DNA from: Pseudoalteromonas luteoviolacea
Lineage (GTDB): Bacteria; Pseudomonadota; Gammaproteobacteria; Enterobacterales; Alteromonadaceae
Direction of reading: 5' to 3'
Assembly: GCF_000814765.1 (NCBI RefSeq)
Contig: NZ_JWIC01000003.1
Location: 193,501 to 257,500 of the forward strand
DNA length: 64,000 nucleotides
This document shows positions 18,511-28,535 of the stretch, piece by piece (position 1 is the stretch's first letter; each line of letters starts with the position of its first letter). The position numbers and the translations under genes were made by a program. The notes beneath the pieces are model-generated. The model worked only from the letters and a program-made list of their open reading frames with translations. It ran no database searches and was not told the origin of the DNA.

Positions 18511-21500
18511 GTGGCATCCACAATCTCAAAAGCATGTTTATTTGTGTTTACTTTATTGATCCTCGGTTGCGGCGGTGGCGGTGACAAGCAGCAGCCTGAA
18601 ACTCCATTGACGGAAACACCTGTGATCACGCCTAATCCAGAGCCTGACCCTAACCCTAACCCTAACCCTAACCCTAACCCTAACCCAGAGCCTCAACCGA
18701 CACCTGAACCAGAACCAAAGAATGAAGCGCCAATTGTGGGTATAGAGGGCACATCCACAGGACAAGAGCAACAATCGATAGTTTTACAGGCCAAGTCTTC
18801 AGATGCGGACGGATCTATTGTCAATTATCAATGGCAACATGACTCGGATTTATTGCTGAACCTCTCTGGAAGCGCAACTGAACGGTTAACGCTTAGCACG
18901 CCCGATATTCAAGAAGATGTAACAGTGACCTTCACTGTCACAGTAACAGATAACCAAGGTGCATCAGAGAGTGCTTCACATACAGTGCACTTCGCACGAA
19001 ATGAAATCACGTTCCAATTAAGAGGTCTGGTGACTGATAAGCCAATCCCTAATGCAATAGTGACTGCGACAGTTGGCAAAGAGACGTTTAGCACAACAGC
19101 GAATGTATCAGGAGAATACACACTCGATATTGCTGCTGATGAAGCGAGTCAGCCAACGCTTGTTCAATTGCATGCGCAGGGCGTTGGCGCACAGTCTCGT
19201 GTAGCGTTTATTTCACAATTGCCAAGTGTCGGTCTGATACGCAGCAAGGTTGGTGAAGATAATGTCTTGGACGCTTCAGAGATATTCGGTGTCAATGTGA
19301 CCAATGTAACAACGGCTGAATATGTACAATTGTCCGAGCATGAGGGGGCTTTTGACTCGCTAGCTCAGTTGCAAGATGCAATGCTGCTGGTTGATATAGC
19401 GGATAAGATCAAATTAGCAACCTTAATTAAAGCTTTAGTTGATGACAATATTGACCTGATGCCAGTAAAGTTCAGCTCAACACTTGCACTGGCTGAGGAT
19501 ACCGCAGGGGCAGCGCAACTCTACTCAGAACTAGAGGTGGCACATCCTGAACTGCTCAAAAAAGCCGAGGACGCTTTACTCAAAGATACGACGCTATTGC
19601 CTGGTTTAACATCTGAGTTGCTGGGTGACTATACGTTAGCAATCCCAAATACAATGCATGGTTTGCTCGTCAACTTGTCATTTAAAGACGATGGCACTGG
19701 TCAAATTGTTGCTGAGGAAGTGAGCAGCTTTGATTGGGAAAAAATAGGTCAAACGGTTACGTTATCTTTTGCTGAACCTGTGACCATCTTACCTGCGGGT
19801 ATTAAATCTGATTATGGTCCAAGTGCCAAAACAGTGCTAAATACACTAACTTTTGATGTTTTAGAGGAACGCAGCGGCCTCATTGCTGCACGTGTTTCGT
19901 ATCAACATGGGTTGGTTTTAGAGTTTTTATCAGAACCAATTACCGATGTTACAGAGGCTTTTGCACACCTTTATAAAACAGTACCTGACCTTTCAATTAA
20001 TCGCGATGAACTTATTGGAATTTGGCATCTCCAACACCACCTGTTGGGGCATAGCTTAGGCGAGGCTGTAAAATTAGAACTATTAGAAGATGGAACGGCT
20101 AATCAAATATCAACTAATACTGCTTGGCAGTGGCAGCTTAATGGCAATACGTTAACGTTAGAAAGTACCGATAAGACATTAACTTACCAGGTTCTAGAGT
20201 ACGCAAATGGGCAATTACATACCATAGTGAAAGGTCATGTTTCAGAAAGCCTGAATACACGTAATGGCGCTGTATTTGTAAAGCATCAAAATGTAGAGTT
20301 TGATGCTTTAAATGTCACCGGAAGTTGGTCTATTTCACGTTCACAATATGATGAACAGCAGTATTTCTTTTTTGACGACAATCGTTATTTTTCAGAGCTT
20401 GGGCGATCTAGTGCATGGGCACTGGAGCAAGGTAAACTTGAACTGGGTGAGTATTTATGGAATGGCACACACGTAGAACAATGTGATGTGAGTCAAGCAT
20501 CTTGCATTTATAACGTCACCGATGAGTTTGAACTGGTTGGGGTTTATGGCAATGATGTGGTCGTTAATCACAATAAACTTCAAACAACGGGTGTGGTAGA
20601 GGATCAATCTCAGTCATTGTTGAGGTTTTTTACCCGTGATCAACATCATGGACATCGGTTGAAAAAAGTGTCGCCTTTCGGTTCGGAACAAGTACTGTAT
20701 GGTGCTGAAGAAACACTGACATTCGACATGCATTGCCCTAGTGGGCCATGTTATTCCGTGGTTGAGTATCAAGGGCAGACTTATCGAATTGAAGAGCAAG
20801 GTTCAGTGATGTTGCTGTCTAATGACGAAACCGGTGAGCAATTGGTATTGTCAGTGAAAGTGTTATCAGCAACGGAGCAAGAAGTGTGCATTCGCTCGAC
20901 TAATGGTCAATGCGATACGTCAAATACTTCAATATTCACTACCCTAGGTCCTGAATTAGATTTCAATATTACGATTGAAGGTGAAGGAAGCATGCTCGCG
21001 CATACTGATAAGCCAAGGCTTGGAGAGACATTGTCATTGACTGTCATTCCGAGTGCGGGCTATATGGTCAGTAAAATATCGGGTTGTAATGGCTACTTTA
21101 CAGAACAGAGTATGACGTTCAATGTTCACGCACCAGCGAAGTCATGCCATATCACAGCTAAGTTCATAAAGTATAATGAGTTTGTTGGTGAAAATCGCTT
21201 GGTGAGAAAAGGCTTTTATGCGCCTTCTTCCTTTGACTTTAATGTCTTTGCTTCTGGCGATGGCACTATCTTTCGGCCTGGCTTTTATTCCCCCTTTACT
21301 TGGCAAACTATGGCTAATGGTGGACTAACCGCGCAATTAGAACAACCAACATTTGCGGGTCAAGAGTTCTCCACTTCAGATCCTAGTATTTCATATGATA
21401 TTGAAATTACTGGTTTTGAATTAGTGCGCCACCCTGAAGGTGTTGAAGTAACATGGCATCGTCAATTGAGTATAGATGGGATCGTTCAAAGTTCAGATAG

Positions 21501-22560
21501 CATGAGAGAGGTGTTAGACGACATACGTGATTTTGAAAAGATCACATTAACTCATGCCGAAATGGTAGGTACTTGGTCACTAGGGTATGGAAGCAACGAG
21601 TTTGATTATTTTTCTCAAAGTAAGAACAGAGCTTCTTTACGTTATTTGTCGACATATAAGCTTATCTTAAATGAGCATGGTGATGGAGAAATCATAGATG
21701 CACTAGGTCGGACCCCAATCAATTGGGTGCTTGGCGATGACTATCTTGAGCTTCAACAACTTAATGGTCAAAATCATGTTATTCGCATCTTTGTGTGGAA
21801 TGCATTAGATGGCAGTTTTCAATTTAACACCCAGTTGGTTACTGGGAGTTATCTGACGCCTTTGAATAGAGGAACAGGTGCCATGGTGAAACATCAAGTT
21901 TCAGCCCCTGATATTGTAAGTAAAGTGGGTATATGGCGTTTTAAGGAAGGCGACCATTTTGATGTACTGAGCGGGTTGGAAGTCTACGATAATGGCGTGA
22001 CCAGACTGGGTGCAGATTTTAATTATCATCATGTTTCAGTAGACGGTAATGTTATATATCTGGAAAACCTCTGGGACAGTAATCAAAATCTCATCGACCC
22101 AAATTGCTCAATTGATAAAATTGAATGCTCATTGCACTCATCCTTAACATTTGAGCTGGTCGCAACAGGCGACAACAAATTGTATGTTTTAGAAACATCC
22201 GTGTTTGTGCCAAATGCTTTTCCATCATCGGTGCTGAGAGTGGTAGAGTACAACCCCACTGGGTTGGAAAAGTTTGAGCATTATATGCTTGCAAACTTAA
22301 AATTGAGTCAGCAGGTTGGGGATACACAATTAGCATGGCGCACCGAAGTGGACAGTAGTAATAATGCGGTAACTATCACTACACCAAATGGTCAGTTTTC
22401 AGCAATTCTCGATGAACAGGGCAGAATTGTGTATGACAATCAGGGGGATAACTATTATTTGCAAGTGGTTGACGCCAGCCATGATGGGGTAAAAGTATGC
22501 CATTACTCTGAGCATGAAGTATGTAATGCCGATAATGAACTGTTTTTAACCTATCAATAA
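18511..22560 (+). CDS. Giant modular lipoprotein
   Basis: 1349 residues from GTG. The signal is a lipoprotein type (KACLFVFTLLILGCGGGG, lipobox LILGC). A Pro-rich linker of repeated PN dipeptides (about residues 45-60) follows, then a PKD/cadherin-like domain (IVGIEGTSTG to TVHFA, 70-165), a carboxypeptidase-regulatory-like strand domain (LRGLVTDKPIPNAIV, 170-235) and a helical domain. Four lipocalin-like modules, each opened by a G-x-W (GIW ~503, GSW ~603, GTW ~1019, GIW ~1139), come in two pairs. Between the pairs lies a divergent InlB B-repeat-like domain (ITIEGEGSMLAH to CHITAKF, 815-886). No catalytic motif is visible. It is probably an outer-membrane-anchored binding or adhesion protein, paralogous to the next gene. 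Confidence 0.75.
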   Translation: MASTISKACLFVFTLLILGCGGGGDKQQPETPLTETPVITPNPEPDPNPNPNPNPNPNPEPQPTPEPEPKNEAPIVGIEGTSTGQEQQSIVLQAKSSDADGSIVNYQWQHDSDLLLNLSGSATERLTLSTPDIQEDVTVTFTVTVTDNQGASESASHTVHFARNEITFQLRGLVTDKPIPNAIVTATVGKETFSTTANVSGEYTLDIAADEASQPTLVQLHAQGVGAQSRVAFISQLPSVGLIRSKVGEDNVLDASEIFGVNVTNVTTAEYVQLSEHEGAFDSLAQLQDAMLLVDIADKIKLATLIKALVDDNIDLMPVKFSSTLALAEDTAGAAQLYSELEVAHPELLKKAEDALLKDTTLLPGLTSELLGDYTLAIPNTMHGLLVNLSFKDDGTGQIVAEEVSSFDWEKIGQTVTLSFAEPVTILPAGIKSDYGPSAKTVLNTLTFDVLEERSGLIAARVSYQHGLVLEFLSEPITDVTEAFAHLYKTVPDLSINRDELIGIWHLQHHLLGHSLGEAVKLELLEDGTANQISTNTAWQWQLNGNTLTLESTDKTLTYQVLEYANGQLHTIVKGHVSESLNTRNGAVFVKHQNVEFDALNVTGSWSISRSQYDEQQYFFFDDNRYFSELGRSSAWALEQGKLELGEYLWNGTHVEQCDVSQASCIYNVTDEFELVGVYGNDVVVNHNKLQTTGVVEDQSQSLLRFFTRDQHHGHRLKKVSPFGSEQVLYGAEETLTFDMHCPSGPCYSVVEYQGQTYRIEEQGSVMLLSNDETGEQLVLSVKVLSATEQEVCIRSTNGQCDTSNTSIFTTLGPELDFNITIEGEGSMLAHTDKPRLGETLSLTVIPSAGYMVSKISGCNGYFTEQSMTFNVHAPAKSCHITAKFIKYNEFVGENRLVRKGFYAPSSFDFNVFASGDGTIFRPGFYSPFTWQTMANGGLTAQLEQPTFAGQEFSTSDPSISYDIEITGFELVRHPEGVEVTWHRQLSIDGIVQSSDSMREVLDDIRDFEKITLTHAEMVGTWSLGYGSNEFDYFSQSKNRASLRYLSTYKLILNEHGDGEIIDALGRTPINWVLGDDYLELQQLNGQNHVIRIFVWNALDGSFQFNTQLVTGSYLTPLNRGTGAMVKHQVSAPDIVSKVGIWRFKEGDHFDVLSGLEVYDNGVTRLGADFNYHHVSVDGNVIYLENLWDSNQNLIDPNCSIDKIECSLHSSLTFELVATGDNKLYVLETSVFVPNAFPSSVLRVVEYNPTGLEKFEHYMLANLKLSQQVGDTQLAWRTEVDSSNNAVTITTPNGQFSAILDEQGRIVYDNQGDNYYLQVVDASHDGVKVCHYSEHEVCNADNELFLTYQ
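18648..18686 (+). repeat. (CCCTAA)6.5 hexamer repeat inside the lipoprotein gene
   Basis: Six perfect CCCTAA units plus CCC encode an Asn-Pro linker. The unit is a multiple of three, so copy-number change would lengthen or shorten the linker without a frameshift. The unit is by chance the vertebrate telomere hexamer. Confidence 0.95.
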
Positions 22561-22571
22561 TACGTGCCAAA

Positions 22572-22601
22572 TAGGCAACAGCGAGGCCTCGCTGTTGCCT
22601 A
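22572..22601. terminator. 30-bp perfect palindrome after the first giant lipoprotein
   Basis: Two 15-base arms (TAGGCAACAGCGAGG and its exact complement) meet with no loop base, starting 12 bases after the stop codon. It lacks a T-run. As RNA it would form a very stable hairpin that may end transcription or protect the 3' end; as DNA it could bind a dimeric protein. Confidence 0.6.
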
Positions 22602-22716
22602 GTACTTAGAATCACCATGATGTGGCTTGCCTGTTTGACTTAGTGAAAAATTCAATGGCTTTATGCCGCAAAATCAGAAGCTTAAAAAAAAGCCTTAAAC
22701 TGTCTAAAAATCAACC

Positions 22717-22751
22717 TTGAATATCATTGAACTTACGTGTAATCTGCGCGC
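22717..22751 (+). promoter_or_regulatory. Promoter of the second giant lipoprotein
   Basis: TTGAAT (22717-22722), 17-base spacer, TAATCT (22740-22745) and GCGCGC (22746-22751). The layout and discriminator match those of the upstream paralogue's promoter, suggesting common control. A G/C-only discriminator is typical of promoters under stringent (ppGpp) control; here that is an inference. Confidence 0.5.
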
Positions 22752-22781
22752 TTTTTGTTCAGATTAGTGAGGTTAAGACAA

Positions 22782-25700
22782 TTGTATAGGTCGGTAATTC
22801 GAGTTTGTCTCGCAGGCGTTATGGGCTTGGTTGCGGGGTGCGGAGGCGGTGCTTCAGAAAACACCAATGAAGAAATAAAGCCTCCAGTGATAACAAATAG
22901 TGCGCCAGTAGTCTCTATTGAGGGTCAAGTGCTGGTGCAAGAAATGCAATCACTGAATTTGGTTGCCAAAGCACACGACAAAGAAAGCCAATCACTGAGC
23001 TATACATGGTCTCACAACGGTAACGGACAGATCACCCTTGACGGTGAAAATGAAGCCAATGTTACTATTCGCAGTACTGATTTAACTCAGGATACACCGA
23101 TCCTGCTTTCTGTGACTGTCTCAGATGCGCAAGGTGCGACCGCCGTTGCAAAGCATGTTGTCACCGTTATCGACGCACCTGTGGTATCAGTTGACGTTAA
23201 AGATAAGACGATTGAGCAATCGACCTTTTCATTATATGCCTCTGCAAACAGCAGTAAGGCCATTAAATCATATCAATGGTCTGGTAATATCCCAGATGGC
23301 ATCGATGTGAGCGGTGATGACACCGACACACTCGTTATTAAAACGGGAGACTTAACAGAAGATGTACTGCTCACTTTTGACCTGACAGTCATCGATGAAA
23401 CTGGGGGCCAAACAACGGTATCTAAATCTGTGCTTATTAAGTCATTTGCACACCAACTGACAATCATGGGTAAGGTAACCGACCAGCCTATTGGGCATGC
23501 TCATGTTCGAGCGCAAATAGGTGATAAGGTCTTTACGACGATTGCGAATAGTTTAGGTGAATATGCACTTGCGATTAATTTAGAGCAAAGTGAAGAAGCC
23601 TACATCAATGAATTGGTTAAACTAACCGCAACAGGGCAAGGCCAACTAGACTTTGTCGAATTTGTCTCGCAGTTAGGTGCCTTGTCTCAACTAAATTTGG
23701 CCGCAGGCAGTGATACAGTGCTCAATGCAGAAGAATTATTTGACGTAAATGTCACTAATGTAACAACTGCTGAATACGCATTATTATCTGAGTTTGATGA
23801 CGCATTCGACTCCGCTGAACAGCTTGAAAATCGCAGGCTTGGTATCAGTGCCAAACAAAAGTTAGACATTGCAACTGTATTAAAGGCGATTGTTGATAAC
23901 GATTCGGTGGATTTGCCCGAGAGCCACGTCACTACACTTGATTTGGCAAAAGACAAAGAGGCATCAAATCAGTATCTCTCTAAATTAAAAGAAGAACAAC
24001 CAGGCCTTGTTCAAAGCACTGTTGATGCGTTGAAGTCAGACGCTGATCTTTTACAACCTTCTACAATTTCTTTCGATGAAGTAGTGTGGATCACAGAGCC
24101 TGATTATATGGATGGCTTCTATTTCGGCTTAGACCTCAAAGAAGACTCCACAGGTTACTTTATTGCAAATGGCAGGCATCAGGTATCTTGGGAGTATGAT
24201 GATAGTCGCCTTACGGTGTATTTTGATGAACCTTTGATATTAACTAATGTCAATCATATCGACAGGTACAGCCGTTTTTCATTGCAATCACTGACTTTAG
24301 ACTTTTATACACAAAGTGAGCAATATCACTCATCCAATGTAACTTTAATTGGATATGATACAGATATTGGCCTGCACAGTTCTCGTACAGCATCATTCCA
24401 TTCGCAAGTGTATACGCAAAGCAGTTTTGCAGAGTTATCAAAACAAACGCTCGACGGAAATTGGTCTGTTTTTACTGTTACTGAGCTTGTTGAAAAAACA
24501 TATCAAGAATATCACTTCGATGAAACAAATAAATTGACAGTATTGGAAAGCCAAAAGCAACTCGACTGGTTGATTTCTGGAAATGAAATGCGCATTCACG
24601 ATGGCGAGCACACTCAAGTGTTGCAGCTTATCGCACATACTGAGTTTGGTTTACATTTTATCGGCCATACTCTAGAAAATGGGGTGATCACAGAAGCTTA
24701 TAATGCTTATATGGTTAAGCAGCAAGATGCGAACTTTGATAGGTTTGACTATCAACGAACTTGGGTACGACAGCAAAGCTTGCGCAGTGACGTGTTTGAG
24801 GTCACTGAGCAAGGATTTTTTCAAGCTGCACTTAGAGCAGGCAAACAGTATTCGTTAGAGCTGGGTGAGCTGGTTTCCTATCACTATAGTTTCAATGGTC
24901 AGGGAAGGTATGAAACATGTGATAATAGTGAGTTGTGTGACCCCTTTGTTAAGTTTTCATTTAAATTACTTGCTGCTTTTGAAGATAAAATAGCTGTTGA
25001 ACACACTGTCACATACTTAAACAGTGGCCGACAATCTCAGGTTTTGGACTTTTACGATGTAGTAGAGGAGTTTGATACCTCTGTAAATTTTTATGATCAG
25101 GTTATAAGAAATGCGGTCAACCTCTACGGTGAAGATGGCAATGCGATAAGAGCCTACTTAGTTTGTCCCGAACAAACACCTTGCTTTCATACGTTGGTGA
25201 GTGAGAGTCAGTCTGGTCACGATAATTACAAAATTGATAAGCTAGGAGACCATATAAGGCTCACTTCGTTATTTACAGGCAGTGTATTGTTTCTTGAATT
25301 CAAAGAAGTTGGTCAAAAGCGATATTCAATTTGTATGAAGTCTGATATATCGGCTCAATGTAATGCGTCAAATACGCAAGAGTATGGCCTGATAGCACCT
25401 ACTATACCTGTATCTACAATCATAACAGGTAATGGGCGTGTCGATTTGCGAGCACAAAATGTAAAATTCGGCTACACGGTTGATGCGCGCATATTAGCCG
25501 ATGACGGACATTATATTTCATCGTTAAGCATATGTGGTATTGAAGATATTTTACCGTCTGAAGCGGCACCTTCTGAGCTGTTTTGGTCAATTTCGGTTTA
25601 TGAGGCTTGCGAAATTAAAGTGACATTTGAGGAAAAGTCACCAGCTTATGGCACACATAAACTGTATGACCAGTCTTTATATATCCCTTCGCTCCATGAG

Positions 25701-28445
25701 GTAACGATTTCAGCTGACGGTACAGGTTTTTATAAACAAACTCTAAAGCATATTGGCGCTTCGCAGAGGAGATTTACTTGGCAACATGTGTCTGAAAATA
25801 AGTCTCTGTTGAAATTTGACTATCCTGTGTCTACGTATTTAAAGAACTATTATAACGATAGATTCGCTTTTAATGATTACGACGTTCTGAGCCATACGAT
25901 GGAGTTTGATTATGCAGATGAAATGACTTTAACATGGCAGCTAGAGGACAAATCATTCTCTCCAGATCCTAATGGGGTTATAGGGCCAATTGCATTGTCT
26001 GATATGGCAACAACTGAAATTAGTTATATTGCTGATTGGGAAGGAAAATGGGTCTTAGTATATCAAAATTCAGAGACCTATTATGAAGTCAACATCAATG
26101 CGGGCGGTCATGCTACTTTGCGAGCTGTATCCCAGTTAAATAGAGATGATGGACTTGTTGAGGTCAAGTGGGAAGTTGATGCGTCAGGTCAATTGAAGCT
26201 GATTTCGCAATTTGATGAAAATCAATATGTGACTTTTAAGCCAACCAAGCAGAAAGGTGGATTTGTACAAATCGAGACACAAGATGCAGTATGGTTTGAT
26301 GATAAAAGTTACTTCCAAACAGGCATTGGCTTAATGGCCAGCGCATTAGAAAATTCACTAACTTCAGAGGAATTGGCTGGCCAGTGGCACTTTAAATGGA
26401 GTGAGGGAGCAAATAGTTATCATAGTTTTGTTATAAACGAAGATGCATCGATCAACAGATATGCTGCACGTGGTACTGTGACGGTAGAGGAAAACATATT
26501 CACAGCCAATTATTTCTATGATGCTGAAAAGGAAACTTATGTCACTGCTTGCAGCGATGAGAATATTAACTGTTACTTGAGTGATACAAATAGTTTTAAA
26601 GTACTATCAAAGAAAAATGGGACGGTATTACTTGCGACACTTAGCGGTGAATTTCACGTTGCGCAACATAGCAAAGATTTACGCGTTGACCATTTCATTG
26701 CAGGTTTAATGGACGATTTTTCATACTATTTCTTAACCGGTGAGCACTACGCTACTGCTCAGTTTATTCGATACAATTATGAAGTTGATGAGTATATTTG
26801 GGCTACTTCTGTACCATTTTCTGGTACCGAAGAGATAGTTAAGTTGATTGATGGCAAGTTCTATTATCAAACTTCACAAGGTACTTATTGGGTTGCGCCT
26901 GTTATGCATTTATCTAATGGAATGCAAGTATGTATATATGAAGATGGGCAAAGCTGTGAGCAGGGTACTCAGCAAACATGGTTATACCAAGCGCCAACTT
27001 TTAAGGTGACACTTGAAGTGGGAAATGGTGGTGTTGCAACAGCTAACTTACCAATTGATCAGGTATCTTTCGATACTTTTATCGGTGTAGACCTCGTCGC
27101 AGATGAAGGTTATCGTATTTCCGACTTTGAAGGCTGTAATGCGCAATTTGAATGGGAAGCTGGAATTTCAAAGGTAGGGCTCCGAATACCTCCACTCTCT
27201 TCTGATTGCACCTTAAAAGTATCTTTTGAGCAAGATTCTGGGCAATCAATAATCGAGTCGCGAGGTATTACAGATCCCGGTCTTAAAGCTTGTATGGAAA
27301 ACCTAAGTTATCCTCAGTTTGCAGCTAATCTTTATTGTTATGGGAATGTAATTGATAACTTTACTGGTATAGAGAACTTTAAAAACTTGAGGTCTATTTC
27401 ATTGAGCAGCACAAACCTATCTGCACAAGCACGAACTGACCTTGAGAACATGACGCAATTGGAATCCCTTTATTTTTATGATGTTGACTACCCAGTGTTA
27501 AACCTGAGTAAGTTAAGTCAATTGAGAGGTTTATCGATTTATCAGGCTCGGGGTATTACGGGAATTACATTACCAGTTCAGAGTTTATTGCATGGGTTAC
27601 GTATAGAAGATACGTCGGTCAGTGAAATAGACTTATCTAATCAAGTTAAGTTACGATCTTTATCGGTTGAAGGATCCGCATTTACTCATTTGGATTTAAC
27701 CAATAATGTTGAACTGGAGGTTCTGAATATTAGAGGCAGCCAAGTCGAAAGGATTTCGGGCGTTACTACGGAGCACAAAATTCAGGAGTTATATGCGGCG
27801 AACTCAGCCCTTGTCGCGTTGGATTTACGCAGTTTTGATGATGTTCATTCGGTTAACTTAACAAACTCTGCAATTTCACACTTAGAGCTCGGTGGAAATC
27901 CACTGCTGCATACACTTAAAGCATCCGACTCACAATTAGCGCGCATAAATGTAGAGCCCGGCCAGTATACTTTGTCTTATTTGGCACTGAACAATACTAA
28001 TCTCAAGAAACTAGAATTGAGGTATTTTGAGCAGCTGTCTACTTTGGAGCTCACGTCCACTTTCTTGACAAGTTTAGATTTAACGAATAACCAGCAGTTA
28101 TTTTTTCTTGAAGCAGGTCATGCTCAGCTTTCGGAGGTAATTTGGAGTACTCTACCGAGGTTATACTCAGTGAATTTAGCTGCAAACCCTTTAACAGAGT
28201 TTATATTTGAGCAGCATATGGTGAATTTGTACCAGTTAGACTTATCAAATACGGGTATTCGAGTGCTACACATACCTGATGGTTCGAGATTGCAATCTTT
28301 AAATTTCACTGAGAATCAGTTAGATAATATAACGGGTGTTGAGTATTTATCGACAGTGGGTTCAACCTTTGATTTGACGAATACGACTTTGAGTTCAGAG
28401 TTGTTACAGTATATTCAAAGTCATAATATATCCGTTATTCATTGA
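22782..28445 (+). CDS. Giant modular lipoprotein with C-terminal leucine-rich repeats
   Basis: About 1887 residues from a TTG with GAGG nine bases upstream; this start gives a clean lipoprotein signal (YRSVIRVCLAGVMGLVAGC). Domain order repeats that of the gene before it: PKD-like domains (two here, ~35-130 and ~135-220), a regulatory-like strand domain (IMGKVTDQPIGHAHV) and a helical domain with near-identical NVTNVTTAEY. The G-x-W modules come in two pairs (~559/659 and ~1088/1199) around a B-repeat-like domain (~873-953). It then adds a second B-repeat-like domain (~1405-1485) and ~380 residues of leucine-rich repeats (LRSISLSSTNL, LTSLDLTNNQQL, LRSLSVEGS). LRRs of this sort usually bind proteins or glycans. 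No enzyme motif is seen. Confidence 0.78.
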   Translation: MYRSVIRVCLAGVMGLVAGCGGGASENTNEEIKPPVITNSAPVVSIEGQVLVQEMQSLNLVAKAHDKESQSLSYTWSHNGNGQITLDGENEANVTIRSTDLTQDTPILLSVTVSDAQGATAVAKHVVTVIDAPVVSVDVKDKTIEQSTFSLYASANSSKAIKSYQWSGNIPDGIDVSGDDTDTLVIKTGDLTEDVLLTFDLTVIDETGGQTTVSKSVLIKSFAHQLTIMGKVTDQPIGHAHVRAQIGDKVFTTIANSLGEYALAINLEQSEEAYINELVKLTATGQGQLDFVEFVSQLGALSQLNLAAGSDTVLNAEELFDVNVTNVTTAEYALLSEFDDAFDSAEQLENRRLGISAKQKLDIATVLKAIVDNDSVDLPESHVTTLDLAKDKEASNQYLSKLKEEQPGLVQSTVDALKSDADLLQPSTISFDEVVWITEPDYMDGFYFGLDLKEDSTGYFIANGRHQVSWEYDDSRLTVYFDEPLILTNVNHIDRYSRFSLQSLTLDFYTQSEQYHSSNVTLIGYDTDIGLHSSRTASFHSQVYTQSSFAELSKQTLDGNWSVFTVTELVEKTYQEYHFDETNKLTVLESQKQLDWLISGNEMRIHDGEHTQVLQLIAHTEFGLHFIGHTLENGVITEAYNAYMVKQQDANFDRFDYQRTWVRQQSLRSDVFEVTEQGFFQAALRAGKQYSLELGELVSYHYSFNGQGRYETCDNSELCDPFVKFSFKLLAAFEDKIAVEHTVTYLNSGRQSQVLDFYDVVEEFDTSVNFYDQVIRNAVNLYGEDGNAIRAYLVCPEQTPCFHTLVSESQSGHDNYKIDKLGDHIRLTSLFTGSVLFLEFKEVGQKRYSICMKSDISAQCNASNTQEYGLIAPTIPVSTIITGNGRVDLRAQNVKFGYTVDARILADDGHYISSLSICGIEDILPSEAAPSELFWSISVYEACEIKVTFEEKSPAYGTHKLYDQSLYIPSLHEVTISADGTGFYKQTLKHIGASQRRFTWQHVSENKSLLKFDYPVSTYLKNYYNDRFAFNDYDVLSHTMEFDYADEMTLTWQLEDKSFSPDPNGVIGPIALSDMATTEISYIADWEGKWVLVYQNSETYYEVNINAGGHATLRAVSQLNRDDGLVEVKWEVDASGQLKLISQFDENQYVTFKPTKQKGGFVQIETQDAVWFDDKSYFQTGIGLMASALENSLTSEELAGQWHFKWSEGANSYHSFVINEDASINRYAARGTVTVEENIFTANYFYDAEKETYVTACSDENINCYLSDTNSFKVLSKKNGTVLLATLSGEFHVAQHSKDLRVDHFIAGLMDDFSYYFLTGEHYATAQFIRYNYEVDEYIWATSVPFSGTEEIVKLIDGKFYYQTSQGTYWVAPVMHLSNGMQVCIYEDGQSCEQGTQQTWLYQAPTFKVTLEVGNGGVATANLPIDQVSFDTFIGVDLVADEGYRISDFEGCNAQFEWEAGISKVGLRIPPLSSDCTLKVSFEQDSGQSIIESRGITDPGLKACMENLSYPQFAANLYCYGNVIDNFTGIENFKNLRSISLSSTNLSAQARTDLENMTQLESLYFYDVDYPVLNLSKLSQLRGLSIYQARGITGITLPVQSLLHGLRIEDTSVSEIDLSNQVKLRSLSVEGSAFTHLDLTNNVELEVLNIRGSQVERISGVTTEHKIQELYAANSALVALDLRSFDDVHSVNLTNSAISHLELGGNPLLHTLKASDSQLARINVEPGQYTLSYLALNNTNLKKLELRYFEQLSTLELTSTFLTSLDLTNNQQLFFLEAGHAQLSEVIWSTLPRLYSVNLAANPLTEFIFEQHMVNLYQLDLSNTGIRVLHIPDGSRLQSLNFTENQLDNITGVEYLSTVGSTFDLTNTTLSSELLQYIQSHNISVIH

Positions 28446-28451
28446 TCATTA

Positions 28452-28486
28452 AAAGAAAAAACCCGCATTAAGCTGGTTTTTTCTTT
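28452..28486. terminator. Bidirectional rho-independent terminator
   Basis: AAAGAAAAAACC (28452-28463) pairs perfectly with GGTTTTTTCTTT (28475-28486). A-rich and T-rich flanks let it serve both the lipoprotein gene and the convergent decarboxylase gene. Confidence 0.85.
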
Positions 28487-28535
28487 ATAGGTGGCGATCA
28501 TATACCTTAATCGACGCCATTCTGAACGAGGTTAT

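Noticed and set aside
18648..18686. CRISPR-like or telomeric array
   Set aside because: The repeat has no spacers and is simply a coding hexamer microsatellite.
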